Assembly: GCA_036521075.1 (NCBI GenBank)
Contig: DATDIL010000035.1
Span: 25,840 to 89,839 of the forward strand
Reading direction: 5' to 3'
DNA length: 64,000 nucleotides
From: DAIDKA01 sp036521075
GTDB lineage: Bacteria; Pseudomonadota; Gammaproteobacteria; Steroidobacterales; Steroidobacteraceae
Shown here: positions 1-6,759 of the stretch, one piece after another
How the letters are laid out: every line of letters begins with the position of its first letter
Numbering within the stretch: the stretch's first letter is position 1
Notes under the pieces: generated by a model
What the model was told of the DNA's origin: nothing
Database searches by the model: none
What the model saw: only the letters and a program-made list of their open reading frames with translations
Position numbers and translations under genes: made by a program

Positions 1-1
1 G

Positions 2-799
2 GCGCAGACCGGACGACTCTCCTCGACCGACCCGAATCTGCAGAACATTCCGATTCGCCGCCCCGAAGGGCGCCGGATCCGCCAGGCCTTCATTGCGCCA
101 CCCGGACACGTGCTGCTCGCTGCGGACTATTCACAAATTGAGCTGCGCATCATGGCGCACCTGTCGGGGGACCCCGGTCTGCTGGCCGCATTCTCGGCGG
201 ACCTGGACGTGCACGTGGCGACCGCGGCCGAAGTGTTTGGGGTCGCAACCACCGCGGTCAGCTCCGACCAGCGTCGTACCGCCAAGACCATCAACTTCGG
301 TCTGATCTACGGGATGTCGCCCTTTGGCCTGGCCCGACAGCTGGGCATCGATCGGGGCTCCGCCCAGGACTATGTGAACCGCTACTTTGCGCGCTATCCC
401 GGGGTGCGTCAGTTCATGGACAACACCCGCGAGCAGGCGCGTCGCGACGGCTTCGTCGAAACCGTCTGCGGGCGGCGCCTGTATCTGCCGGACATCCGCT
501 CGAGCAATCGCCAGCTGCAGCAGTATTCGGAGCGCAGCGCCATCAATGCGCCCATGCAGGGAACCGCCGCGGACATCATCAAGCTGGCCATGATCAGCGT
601 CGATGACTGGTGCCAGACCGAGAAGCCGCCGGCGCGCCTGATCATGCAGGTGCATGATGAGCTGGTGCTTGAGGTGCGCACCGATGCGATCGCCGAAGTG
701 ACCGCGGCCGTGCGCACCCGAATGGTGGAGGCGCTGCAACTGAAAGTGCCGCTGAAAGTGGATACCGGCGTGGGCGCCAATTGGGACGAGGCGCATTGA
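2..799 (+). CDS. polA: DNA polymerase I, C-terminal part (cut by the window edge)
   Basis: This is the 3' end of the family A DNA polymerase used in Okazaki fragment processing and excision repair. The frame is open from base 2, and about 265 codons of the polymerase domain remain. Motif A (DYSQIELRIMAHLS) lies just after base 120. Motif B, with the RRTAK..NFGLIYG pattern that binds the incoming nucleotide, lies near 275-315. Motif C (QVHDEL, with the second catalytic aspartate) lies near 645-665. The typical ending VGANWDEAH is present. The N-terminal 5'-3' nuclease and 3'-5' exonuclease-like domains are outside the window, so they cannot be judged. The downstream gap and engB repeat the polA-sRNA-engB order known from Escherichia and Pseudomonas. 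Confidence 0.97.
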   Translation, partial: AQTGRLSSTDPNLQNIPIRRPEGRRIRQAFIAPPGHVLLAADYSQIELRIMAHLSGDPGLLAAFSADLDVHVATAAEVFGVATTAVSSDQRRTAKTINFGLIYGMSPFGLARQLGIDRGSAQDYVNRYFARYPGVRQFMDNTREQARRDGFVETVCGRRLYLPDIRSSNRQLQQYSERSAINAPMQGTAADIIKLAMISVDDWCQTEKPPARLIMQVHDELVLEVRTDAIAEVTAAVRTRMVEALQLKVPLKVDTGVGANWDEAH

Positions 800-821
800 C
801 GCGCCTCGGAATTGTTGTTTG
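787..821 (+). terminator. Hairpin over the polA stop codon, possible terminator
   Basis: CGAGGCGC (787-794) pairs perfectly with GCGCCTCG (801-808) around a six-base loop that contains the polA stop codon. A T-rich run (GAATTGTTGTTT) follows. The stem is GC-rich and the T tract is interrupted, so it may be a weak intrinsic terminator for polA. Confidence 0.45.
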
Positions 822-828
822 GCCGCAA

Positions 829-850
829 CAAGTGGCTATGCAACCACTTG
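829..850. repeat. Short inverted repeat in the polA-engB gap
   Basis: CAAGTGG (829-835) and CCACTTG (844-850) are perfect reverse complements with an eight-base loop. It is the second of several hairpins in this gap. Its role is unknown. Confidence 0.5.
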
Positions 851-890
851 AAAGTTCAACAGTTTTTAATAATTGGGCTGTTGAACTTTC
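850..890. repeat. 13-bp perfect inverted repeat in the polA-engB gap
   Basis: GAAAGTTCAACAG (850-862) and CTGTTGAACTTTC (878-890) are perfect 13-base complements with an AT-rich 15-base loop. No T tract follows on the plus strand, so it is not an obvious terminator. The right arm contains TTGAAC (881-886), which could be the -35 box of the putative sRNA promoter. The repeat could therefore be an operator or an mRNA-end structure. Confidence 0.6.
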
Positions 891-916
891 GGGCCCCGGC
901 CGCATCAAATCCTATG

Positions 917-1033
917 AGTGTCCCAAGCACTCCCCGCTTCCCTCCCTGGGCGGGTAACCCGGTTCACGAGACCTGTTCCGGGTTAGTCTAACCCCGGTGA
1001 TCTCTTTCTTGAGTTCACCGGGGTCCTTTATTC
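917..1033 (+). ncRNA. Putative small RNA between polA and engB (Spot 42 / ErsA position)
   Basis: The gap is 234 bases and has no plausible ORF. A possible promoter is TTGAAC (881-886) with TCAAAT (905-910) at 18-base spacing. The start of about 917 is inferred from it and is uncertain. The segment can fold as AACCCGG (956-962) with CCGGGTT (978-984), or alternatively GGGTTA-GTC-TAACCC (980-994). It ends in a strong terminator hairpin. Known background: Spot 42 in enterobacteria and ErsA in Pseudomonas lie between polA and engB and are roughly 110-130 nt, a length this candidate matches. I recognise position and architecture only, not primary sequence. Confidence 0.45.
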
Positions 1034-1034
1034 T
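991..1034 (+). terminator. Intrinsic terminator of the putative sRNA
   Basis: ACCCCGGTGA (991-1000) pairs with TCACCGGGGT (1015-1024), giving a 10-bp stem, and CTC/GAG inside the loop can extend it. The following CCTTTATTCTT is a moderate T tract for the plus strand. Read on the minus strand there is no T tract, so it serves plus-strand transcription. Confidence 0.75.
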
Positions 1035-1630
1035 TATCCGGATCCACTGTCCGTTTCAATCCAGCTTTGCAGCCGGTCCTGCGCAGCCTCGACTCCGACA
1101 CGGCGCAACGCCGAGAACAGCTGCACCGTGGCCCGACCCTTAAGGTCCGCCACTGCTGCCGCCTGCGCCTGGGTACTTTGCGCCCGCGTCAGCTTGTCGG
1201 CCTTGGCCAGCAGCACGTGGATCCGGCGGCGCGACGGATCGGCCCATTCGATGAGTTCCAGATCACTGTCCGAAATCCCGCGCCGGCTGTCCACCACCAG
1301 GAACAGGCCCTTCAGGCTTTCGCGGGGGCGCAGGGCATCGATCAGCGGTTTCCAGCCGGCGCGTTCCTCGCGCGGGCCCTCCGCGAATCCGTAACCGGGA
1401 AGATCCACGATCCGCCGGTCGCCTCCCAGGGAGAAAAAGTTCAGCAGTCGCGTGCGGCCCGGCGTCTTGCTGGTACGCGCCAGGCCATGGCGTGCCGTGA
1501 TGACATTGATCGCCGAGGACTTGCCCGCGTTCGACCGACCCGCAAACGCAATCTCCACACCGTGGTCAGCCGGAAACTGGGCGCCGGCCGCGGCGCTGAG
1601 CATGAAACTCACTTCTGGAAACCGGCTCAC
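1034..1630 (-). CDS. engB: Ribosome biogenesis GTP-binding protein EngB (YsxC/YihA)
   Basis: A TrmE-Era-EngA-EngB class GTPase needed for large ribosomal subunit assembly. Visible motifs are G1 (GRSNAGKSS), G2 region (SKTPGRT), G3 (DLPGYG) and G4 (KADK), in the usual order. The reading frame stays open to a GTG at 1699, but family alignment (the start lies shortly before the FPEVSFMLSAAAG segment) and a purine-rich AAGGGG at 1641-1646 favour the GTG at 1630. That gives 198 residues; E. coli EngB has 210. The gene faces polA and is divergent from the cytochrome c4 gene, sharing the short region 1631-1701 for their promoters. Confidence 0.95.
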   Translation of the reverse strand: MSRFPEVSFMLSAAAGAQFPADHGVEIAFAGRSNAGKSSAINVITARHGLARTSKTPGRTRLLNFFSLGGDRRIVDLPGYGFAEGPREERAGWKPLIDALRPRESLKGLFLVVDSRRGISDSDLELIEWADPSRRRIHVLLAKADKLTRAQSTQAQAAAVADLKGRATVQLFSALRRVGVEAAQDRLQSWIETDSGSG

Positions 1631-1644
1631 CGGCGTGGGACCCC

Positions 1645-1672
1645 TTAGTACTTGGAATTCGTAGTGTACAAT
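1645..1672 (+). promoter_or_regulatory. Candidate promoter of the cytochrome c4 gene
   Basis: TACAAT (1667-1672) is a good -10 box. TTAGTA (1645-1650) at 16-base spacing is only a 3/6 match to a -35 box. The expected start near 1679 would leave a leader of about 23 bases before the ATG at 1702. It overlaps the start region of the divergent engB. Confidence 0.35.
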
Positions 1673-1701
1673 TTGCGATCTCTCACGCCCGCGGAGCACG
1701 G

Positions 1702-2400
1702 ATGAGCATGTCGGCGTTCATGAAAGCAGGTTGGACCATGGTGGTGGCCTCAACCATGGTCATTGTTTCCGGAGCCGCGATACAAACCGCGACGGCTGCT
1801 GATGTCCTCGGACAGGGTACGCCCTTTGCCGACGGCACAGTGGAGGCGGGAACGCTCAAAGCGACAACCTGTTCGGCCTGCCATGGACCCAATGGCAACA
1901 GCACTACCGCGCAGTGGCCCAAGATCGCCGGTCAGAACGCGGTCTACATCGCCGAGCAGCTGCAGCTGTTCAAGGCCGGCGTTCGCGTCAATCCCCAGAT
2001 GCTCTCCATTATCAAGACGCTCAGTGACAAGGACATCGACAGCGTGGCGGTGTACTTCCAGGCGCAGACGCCCGTGGGCGGTGAGGCGGATCCCAAAATG
2101 GTCGGTGCCGGCGAGAACCTGTATCGGTACGGGGATCCAGCGCGGCAGATTCCCGCCTGCACCGCCTGCCACGGCCCGGTCGGCCGCGGCAATACCCTGG
2201 CCGATTACCCCGCGCTGCGCGCGCAGTTCGCAGATTACGTGGCCAAACAGCTCAACGATTTCGCCAGCGGCGCCCGCTACAGCGGTGCCAAGCCCGGCGC
2301 GCCGACCAGCCGCAATGGCGACATCATGGCCACCATCGCCAAGCGCCTGAACAGCGACGACATCAAGGCGCTCGCGGACTATATCCAGGGCATGCGCTAG
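1702..2400 (+). CDS. Dihaem cytochrome c4
   Basis: A periplasmic electron carrier with two class I cytochrome c domains. Haem motifs are CSACH at residues 57-61 and CTACH at 153-157, each in its own half of the 232-residue protein, as in the c4 family. The N-terminus is a cleavable signal peptide ending near TATAAD (about residue 33). A GGAG at 1693-1696 lies six bases before the ATG at 1702. c4 cytochromes pass electrons from the bc1 complex to terminal oxidases (family knowledge). The dsbA-type gene follows after 24 bases, the same order as in Pseudomonas and Xanthomonas, so cotranscription is likely. Confidence 0.95.
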   Translation: MSMSAFMKAGWTMVVASTMVIVSGAAIQTATAADVLGQGTPFADGTVEAGTLKATTCSACHGPNGNSTTAQWPKIAGQNAVYIAEQLQLFKAGVRVNPQMLSIIKTLSDKDIDSVAVYFQAQTPVGGEADPKMVGAGENLYRYGDPARQIPACTACHGPVGRGNTLADYPALRAQFADYVAKQLNDFASGARYSGAKPGAPTSRNGDIMATIAKRLNSDDIKALADYIQGMR

Positions 2401-2424
2401 ACCCAAGCCGACGGAGCCTATCGA

Positions 2425-3333
2425 ATGAAACGATCCATCGTCCTGCTGCTCGCCCTGATCAGCGTGAGCTTCAGCGCCTGTGGCCGTGAATCAGCCGCTC
2501 CGGCCGCCACTCAAGGCGCCACGGCCAGCGCCCCGGACTCCGCACCGCCGGGCCAGGTGGCCGACGCCGACGGCGCGTCGGCCCCCATTGCGACGGCCAC
2601 GACCACCGCTCTTACCAATCCGCCGGTCAGCTCCGCCGCCATCGCGGCGGCGGCCAGCGGCCCGGAGGCGCCGGCTGACAGTGATGACGCCCCGGTCGGC
2701 AGTACCTCGCTCGAGAAGATCGCCGATCTGCCCGCGCAGCACCAGCTGCCGGACGGCAAGTGGAAGCCGGGTGTCAATTACGACCCGGTGGTCCCCTCGC
2801 AGCCTACTTCCGTTCCGGCCGGCAAAGTCGAAGTGCTGGAAGTATTCTGGTTCGCCTGCCCGCATTGCTATGCGTTGGAGCCATTCCTGAAGGCCTGGCG
2901 CAAGACCAAGCCCGATTACGTGGAATTCGTGCGGGTCCCGGTGATGTGGGGACCCGTACACCGGGCCCACGCGCAGCTGTATTACACACTCAAGCAGCTC
3001 GGCCGCGACGATCTGGACGACAAGGTCTTCGAGACCCTGCATGACGGGCAGAATCCACTCGCCGGCAATACCCCGGATGAGACCTTCCAGCACCAGCTGC
3101 AGTTCGCCAAGGAAAACGGCATCGACGCGGAGGCGTTTCGCAAGGCCTACAACTCCTTCGCCGTGAACGCCGACCTGCAGCGCGCGGATGAAATCACCCA
3201 GCGTTACCACGTCGAAGGCGTACCGCTGATCGTCATCAACGGCAAGTACATCACCGATGTGGGCAAGGCCGGCAGCCACGAGAACCTGATCGCCGAGATC
3301 AGCGACCTGGCCGCGAGCGAGCACAAGCACTAG
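2425..3333 (+). CDS. dsbA: DsbA-family thiol:disulfide oxidoreductase with long Ala/Pro linker
   Basis: An oxidoreductase that introduces disulfides into exported proteins. The thioredoxin-fold active site CPHC is at residues 145-148, and the cis-proline motif is V266-P267. The N-terminus is a signal peptide with a possible but imperfect lipobox (FSAC, Cys19), so the protein may be lipid-anchored. About 75 residues rich in Ala, Pro, Ser and Asp (20-95) separate it from the catalytic domain. At 302 residues it is far longer than E. coli DsbA (208), and the excess is the linker. A GGAG precedes the ATG by nine bases. The partner DsbB is not in this window. Confidence 0.93.
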   Translation: MKRSIVLLLALISVSFSACGRESAAPAATQGATASAPDSAPPGQVADADGASAPIATATTTALTNPPVSSAAIAAAASGPEAPADSDDAPVGSTSLEKIADLPAQHQLPDGKWKPGVNYDPVVPSQPTSVPAGKVEVLEVFWFACPHCYALEPFLKAWRKTKPDYVEFVRVPVMWGPVHRAHAQLYYTLKQLGRDDLDDKVFETLHDGQNPLAGNTPDETFQHQLQFAKENGIDAEAFRKAYNSFAVNADLQRADEITQRYHVEGVPLIVINGKYITDVGKAGSHENLIAEISDLAASEHKH

Positions 3334-3353
3334 AGTATCGGTTCCGGTCACGT

Positions 3354-3430
3354 GCGCCCGTAGCTCAGCTGGATAGAGTGGCAGCCTCCGAAGCTGCAGG
3401 TCGTGGGTTCGAATCCCGCCGGGCGCGCCA
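3354..3430 (+). tRNA. tRNA-Arg (anticodon CCG)
   Basis: A 77-base cloverleaf. Acceptor arms GCGCCCG (3354-3360) and CGGGCGC (3420-3426) pair perfectly, followed by discriminator G and an encoded CCA (3428-3430). The D-arm has AGCTCAGCTGGATAGAG. The anticodon arm is CAGCC-TCCGAA-GCTG with anticodon CCG, reading CGG arginine codons. The T-arm is GTGGGTTCGAATCCCGC. It lies 20 bases after dsbA. Confidence 0.97.
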
Positions 3431-3476
3431 ATGATATGTTCGGCTGACACCACTCGACCTGATGGAACCCGAAGCC

Positions 3477-4349
3477 ATGAGCGATACTCCCGCCTACCTC
3501 CCACCCAAGGTCTGGACCTGGAACAAACCGAACGGCGGCCAGTTCGCCAGCATCAACCGGCCCGTCGCAGGTCCTACCCATGAAAAGGATCTGCCGGTGG
3601 GCCGCCACCCGCTGCAACTGTATTCACTGGCCACGCCGAACGGCGTGAAGGTCACGGTAATGCTGGAGGAGCTGCTGGCGGCGGGCCATTCCGGTGCCGA
3701 GTACGACGCGTGGCTCATCAACATCCGCGAAGGGGAGCAGTTCGGTTCGGGTTTCGTCGCGGTGAATCCCAACTCGAAGATTCCGGCCCTCATGGACCGC
3801 AGTGGTCCCACCCCCATTCGTGTGTTCGAGTCCGGCGCCATCCTGCTGCACCTGGCCGAGAAATTCGGCGCCTTCGTTCCCACCGAGCCGGTGGCGCGCG
3901 CGCAGTGCCTGTCGTGGCTGATGTGGCAGATGGGCGCGGCCCCCTACCTTGGCGGTGGCTTCGGGCACTTCTATGCGTATGCGCCGTCCAAAATCGAATA
4001 CGCAATAGATCGCTTCGCCATGGAGGTGAAGCGGCAGCTGGACGTGCTCGATCGGCATCTGGCACACAGCGAGTATCTGGCGGGGACCCAATACTCGATC
4101 GCCGACATGGCGGTTTGGCCCTGGTACGGGACGCTCGCCCAGGGCCTCGTCTACGAGGCCGGCGAGTTCTTGCAGGTAGCCGAGTACCGGAACGTGCAAC
4201 GCTGGACCCGGCTTATCGCGGAGCGACCCGCAGTGAAGCGCGGCCGCATGGTGAACCGCGTCTTTGGCGATCCGGCGAGTCAATTGCGCGAGCGCCACGA
4301 AGGCAGCGATTTCGAGACCGGAACACAGGACAAAGTCGCTACCACATAA
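3477..4349 (+). CDS. yghU: YghU-type glutathione transferase family protein (disulfide-bond oxidoreductase)
   Basis: The sequence follows E. coli YghU closely along its length: N-terminal KVWTWNKPNGGQFA, then GPTHEKDLPVG, PLQLYSLATPNGVKV, VNPNSKIPAL, FESGAILLHLAEKFG, GGGFGHFYAYAP, and a C-terminal ERPAVKRGR. The N-terminal thioredoxin-like GST domain spans roughly residues 45-135 and the all-helical domain 140-265. YghU binds two glutathione molecules and reduces disulfides (family knowledge). I start it at the ATG at 3477 (290 residues) because MSDTPAYLPPKVWTW aligns with the YghU N-terminus. An in-frame ATG at 3462 also exists. It stands alone between the tRNA and cytochrome c5. Confidence 0.93.
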   Translation: MSDTPAYLPPKVWTWNKPNGGQFASINRPVAGPTHEKDLPVGRHPLQLYSLATPNGVKVTVMLEELLAAGHSGAEYDAWLINIREGEQFGSGFVAVNPNSKIPALMDRSGPTPIRVFESGAILLHLAEKFGAFVPTEPVARAQCLSWLMWQMGAAPYLGGGFGHFYAYAPSKIEYAIDRFAMEVKRQLDVLDRHLAHSEYLAGTQYSIADMAVWPWYGTLAQGLVYEAGEFLQVAEYRNVQRWTRLIAERPAVKRGRMVNRVFGDPASQLRERHEGSDFETGTQDKVATT

Positions 4350-4448
4350 AATGCATCTGCGCACCCCCCTCGCGCTGTTCCAGAGCGTGGCGGTTACTCG
4401 CTATACTTCGCCGCCCCCTCTCGGGGCTGATGGTGCCGGGCGCTAATT

Positions 4449-4970
4449 GTGAGCAAGCAGGATACGCACTTCGTCAATACATTCAGTATGGTGATCGGCC
4501 TTCTCGTAGTGGTCGCTCTTTGCCTCATTGCCCTGGCACGCGCGGTCGCCGCGCACACTCAGGAAACCGATGTGGTCGAAGAGCGCGACTTTGCGTCGAG
4601 CGTGGCAAGCCGCATCGAGCCACTCTCGCAGGAAGCCCTGGTGGGCCACGACAACACTGACATGGCGATCAAGCCTGATTCACCCGCCGGGGCCGGCGTG
4701 GTGCTGCCGATCCCGAAGGACGGGACCCAGGTGTATGAACAGGTCTGCTCGGCCTGCCACGGTTTAGGCATAGCGGGTGCGCCGAAAGCAGGCGATACCA
4801 CCGCGTGGGGGCCGCGCCTCGCCAAGGGCAAGACCGTACTGTATGACCATGCACTCCACGGCTTTACCGGCCAGACCGGAACGATGCCGGCGAAGGGCAA
4901 CCGCCTGGACATTCCGGATGCCATCATCGAGGAAGGCGTGGACCACATGATCAGCATGGCCAAACACTGA
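4449..4970 (+). CDS. Membrane-anchored cytochrome c5 family protein
   Basis: A monohaem class I cytochrome of 173 residues. Residues 10-34 form one N-terminal transmembrane anchor. Residues 35-90 are a linker. The haem motif CSACH is at 100-104, and M146 in the TGTMPAKG segment is the likely sixth ligand. It is probably an electron shuttle to oxidases in the periplasm, held to the inner membrane (inference from the family). The start is GTG at 4449, which follows a stop in another frame closely and is the only convenient start before the anchor. Confidence 0.92.
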   Translation: MSKQDTHFVNTFSMVIGLLVVVALCLIALARAVAAHTQETDVVEERDFASSVASRIEPLSQEALVGHDNTDMAIKPDSPAGAGVVLPIPKDGTQVYEQVCSACHGLGIAGAPKAGDTTAWGPRLAKGKTVLYDHALHGFTGQTGTMPAKGNRLDIPDAIIEEGVDHMISMAKH

Positions 4971-4987
4971 CATTTTCGGGAGCCGGC

Positions 4988-5611
4988 ATGCCCAAGGCGA
5001 TGAGCGATCCCAAATCCAGCCGCCCCAACACGGTGGCCCTGGACTCCCACGCCCTCGGCACCCTGCAGTACATCCGCGCGTCCATCGATGCCGCGGGGCT
5101 GCTGGCCGTTCCCGGCTCGGCGGGCATTGCCATGGGTGCGGTCGGCAGCCTGGCGGCCCTGCTGGTGTCCTCGAAAGCCCTGGCGATGAACTGGCTGCAG
5201 ATCTGGCTGATCGCCGGCCTCGTGGCCGTCGCCTTCGGCACCGCTTTGATGGTCCACCAGGTGGTCCGGCGCGGGACGGCGCTGTACCGTGGGCCGCTGC
5301 GCAAGTTCCTGATGTGCCTGTGTCCACCGCTGCTGGTGGGCGCGGTGCTGACCTGGCAGCTATGGCAGCATGCCGAGGCCACCCTGATTCCAGGGGTCTG
5401 GCTGCTCATGTACGGCTGCGCCGTGATGGCGGCGAGCACTCTGACGCGGCGCGCGCTGGCCGTGATGGGTGCCCTGCTTGCCGTTCTGGGGATAATCGCC
5501 CTGCAGATGCCCGTGAACTATCAAAATGCCATGCTGGGAATCGGGTTTGGCGGCCTACACCTGCTGTTTGGTATCCTGATCGGCGGCAAGACCCGGGAGA
5601 GTTTGCAATGA
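4988..5611 (+). CDS. Multi-pass membrane protein of unknown function, paired with a winged-helix regulator
   Basis: I do not recognise a named family. The 207-residue protein has a polar N-terminus of about 35 residues, then roughly six hydrophobic segments (near 37-60, 66-90, 105-125, 132-150, 155-172 and 183-200). GGGAG lies six bases before the ATG at 4988. Its stop overlaps the start of the downstream winged-helix gene by ATGA, so the two are translationally coupled. Such coupling suggests the membrane protein and the regulator work in one pathway, for example a membrane sensor or a regulated membrane function (inference). Confidence 0.8.
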   Translation: MPKAMSDPKSSRPNTVALDSHALGTLQYIRASIDAAGLLAVPGSAGIAMGAVGSLAALLVSSKALAMNWLQIWLIAGLVAVAFGTALMVHQVVRRGTALYRGPLRKFLMCLCPPLLVGAVLTWQLWQHAEATLIPGVWLLMYGCAVMAASTLTRRALAVMGALLAVLGIIALQMPVNYQNAMLGIGFGGLHLLFGILIGGKTRESLQ

Positions 5612-5985
5612 ATACCAGGACCAACGCCAGGCGCCACACGGCCGAAGGCGGCGCGGCACCCGCGACGCTGGTGGCGCGCGCCAGCACCGAAGATGATCGG
5701 TTCGACCGGCTCATCTACGGCCGCGTGCGGCTCGGCATCATGAGCGCGCTGGCCGTGAACGATCAGCTCACGTTCAATGACCTCAAGGCGCTGTTCGACG
5801 TAACCGACGGCAACCTGGGGGCCCACGCCCGCAAGCTCGAGGATGCCGGCTATATCTCCTGCCGCAAGTCCTTCGAGGACCGTCGACCGCGCACGCAGTA
5901 CCGCCTGAGTGCTACCGGTCGCAAGGCCCTGGAGCGCTACCTGCAGCACATCGAAGCCGTGATCCGGGCGACCCGCCGTGCATAG
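5608..5985 (+). CDS. Winged-helix transcriptional regulator (MarR/PadR-like, HTH_34 type)
   Basis: A 125-residue DNA-binding protein. The conserved core runs from RLIYGRVRLGIMSAL through FNDLKALFDVTDGNLGAHARKLEDAGYI (helix-turn-helix, about residues 45-85) to the wing RPRTQYRLSATGRKAL. This is the pattern of small winged-helix regulators annotated as HTH_34. It has no ligand or sensor domain. The ATG at 5608 overlaps the stop of the upstream membrane protein by four bases. Autoregulation of this pair is a reasonable guess but no operator was identified. Confidence 0.88.
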   Translation: MNTRTNARRHTAEGGAAPATLVARASTEDDRFDRLIYGRVRLGIMSALAVNDQLTFNDLKALFDVTDGNLGAHARKLEDAGYISCRKSFEDRRPRTQYRLSATGRKALERYLQHIEAVIRATRRA

Positions 5986-6045
5986 TCCACAGTTTGGCCT
6001 TTTTTTGTCCACCTGCTTTGTAATGTAGAGTACTCTTTGCCGTCT

Positions 6046-6759
6046 ATGCATGTGGCAATCATCATGGACGGCAACGGGCGCTGGGCCGGGCGCCGCGCAT
6101 TGCCGCGCACCGCCGGCCACATCGAAGGCGCGCGCACCGTACGCCGGATCGTGGAGGCGGCCGCGGCCGCCGGCACCGGCACACTGACGCTGTATGCCTT
6201 TTCCTCGGACAACTGGGGCCGCCCTGCCCGCGAGGTGGCGGCGCTGCTCAAGCTGTTCCAGCGCTACCTGCTGACTGAAACCGAGCGCTGCATCGAGCAG
6301 CAGGTGCGGCTGAACATCATTGGACGACGCGATCGGCTTGGGCCGGCGCTGCTGCGCGCCGTCGAACACGGCGAACGCCAGACCGCGCACGGCAGCGGCA
6401 TGCACCTGCGCATGGCCGTGGACTATTCCGCGCGTTACAGCATTCTGCAGGCGGCCTCCCATGCGGCTGGCACGGAGCCCGCCAGCGCCGATGAGTTCGC
6501 GCAGTTCCGCTCGCACCTGAACGCGGTGAACCATTCGGCGCCCGCGCCCGATGTGGATCTTTTGATCCGCACCGGCGGCGATCAGCGCCTCAGTGACTTT
6601 CTGCTGTGGGAATGTGCGTACGCCGAACTGTATTTTACGGAATGTCTGTGGCCGGATTTCGCAGCCGCTGACTACGACAGGGCGCTTGCGGACTTCGGCC
6701 GGCGGCAGCGACGCTTCGGCAAGGTGGCCGAGCCCCTTACGGCCCAGGCTCAGACCTAG
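6046..6759 (+). CDS. Cis-prenyl diphosphate synthase (UppS-like), apparently a stand-alone copy
   Basis: An enzyme that adds isopentenyl units in cis to make polyprenyl diphosphates, the lipid carriers for cell-wall and other glycans. It carries the catalytic MDGNGRWA motif at the N-terminus, the LYAFSSDNWGRP segment, and the C-terminal DLLIRTGGDQRLSDFLLWE region that binds the second substrate. It has 237 residues, close to E. coli UppS (253). The essential uppS normally sits in the frr-dxr-cdsA cluster, absent here, so this is likely a second or specialised enzyme (inference). A TTG at 6037 is an alternative start. Its 3' end overlaps the convergent glycosyltransferase gene by 23 bases. Confidence 0.9.
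   Translation: MHVAIIMDGNGRWAGRRALPRTAGHIEGARTVRRIVEAAAAAGTGTLTLYAFSSDNWGRPAREVAALLKLFQRYLLTETERCIEQQVRLNIIGRRDRLGPALLRAVEHGERQTAHGSGMHLRMAVDYSARYSILQAASHAAGTEPASADEFAQFRSHLNAVNHSAPAPDVDLLIRTGGDQRLSDFLLWECAYAELYFTECLWPDFAAADYDRALADFGRRQRRFGKVAEPLTAQAQT

Noticed and set aside
131..796. Long minus-strand open frame opposite polA (221 codons)
   Set aside because: Shadow of polA in a GC-rich genome. The plus frame carries polymerase motifs A, B and C, and the minus frame shows nothing recognisable.
2491..3504. 337-codon minus-strand frame opposite dsbA and the tRNA
   Set aside because: It runs across the tRNA gene and the DsbA active site and has no recognisable domain.
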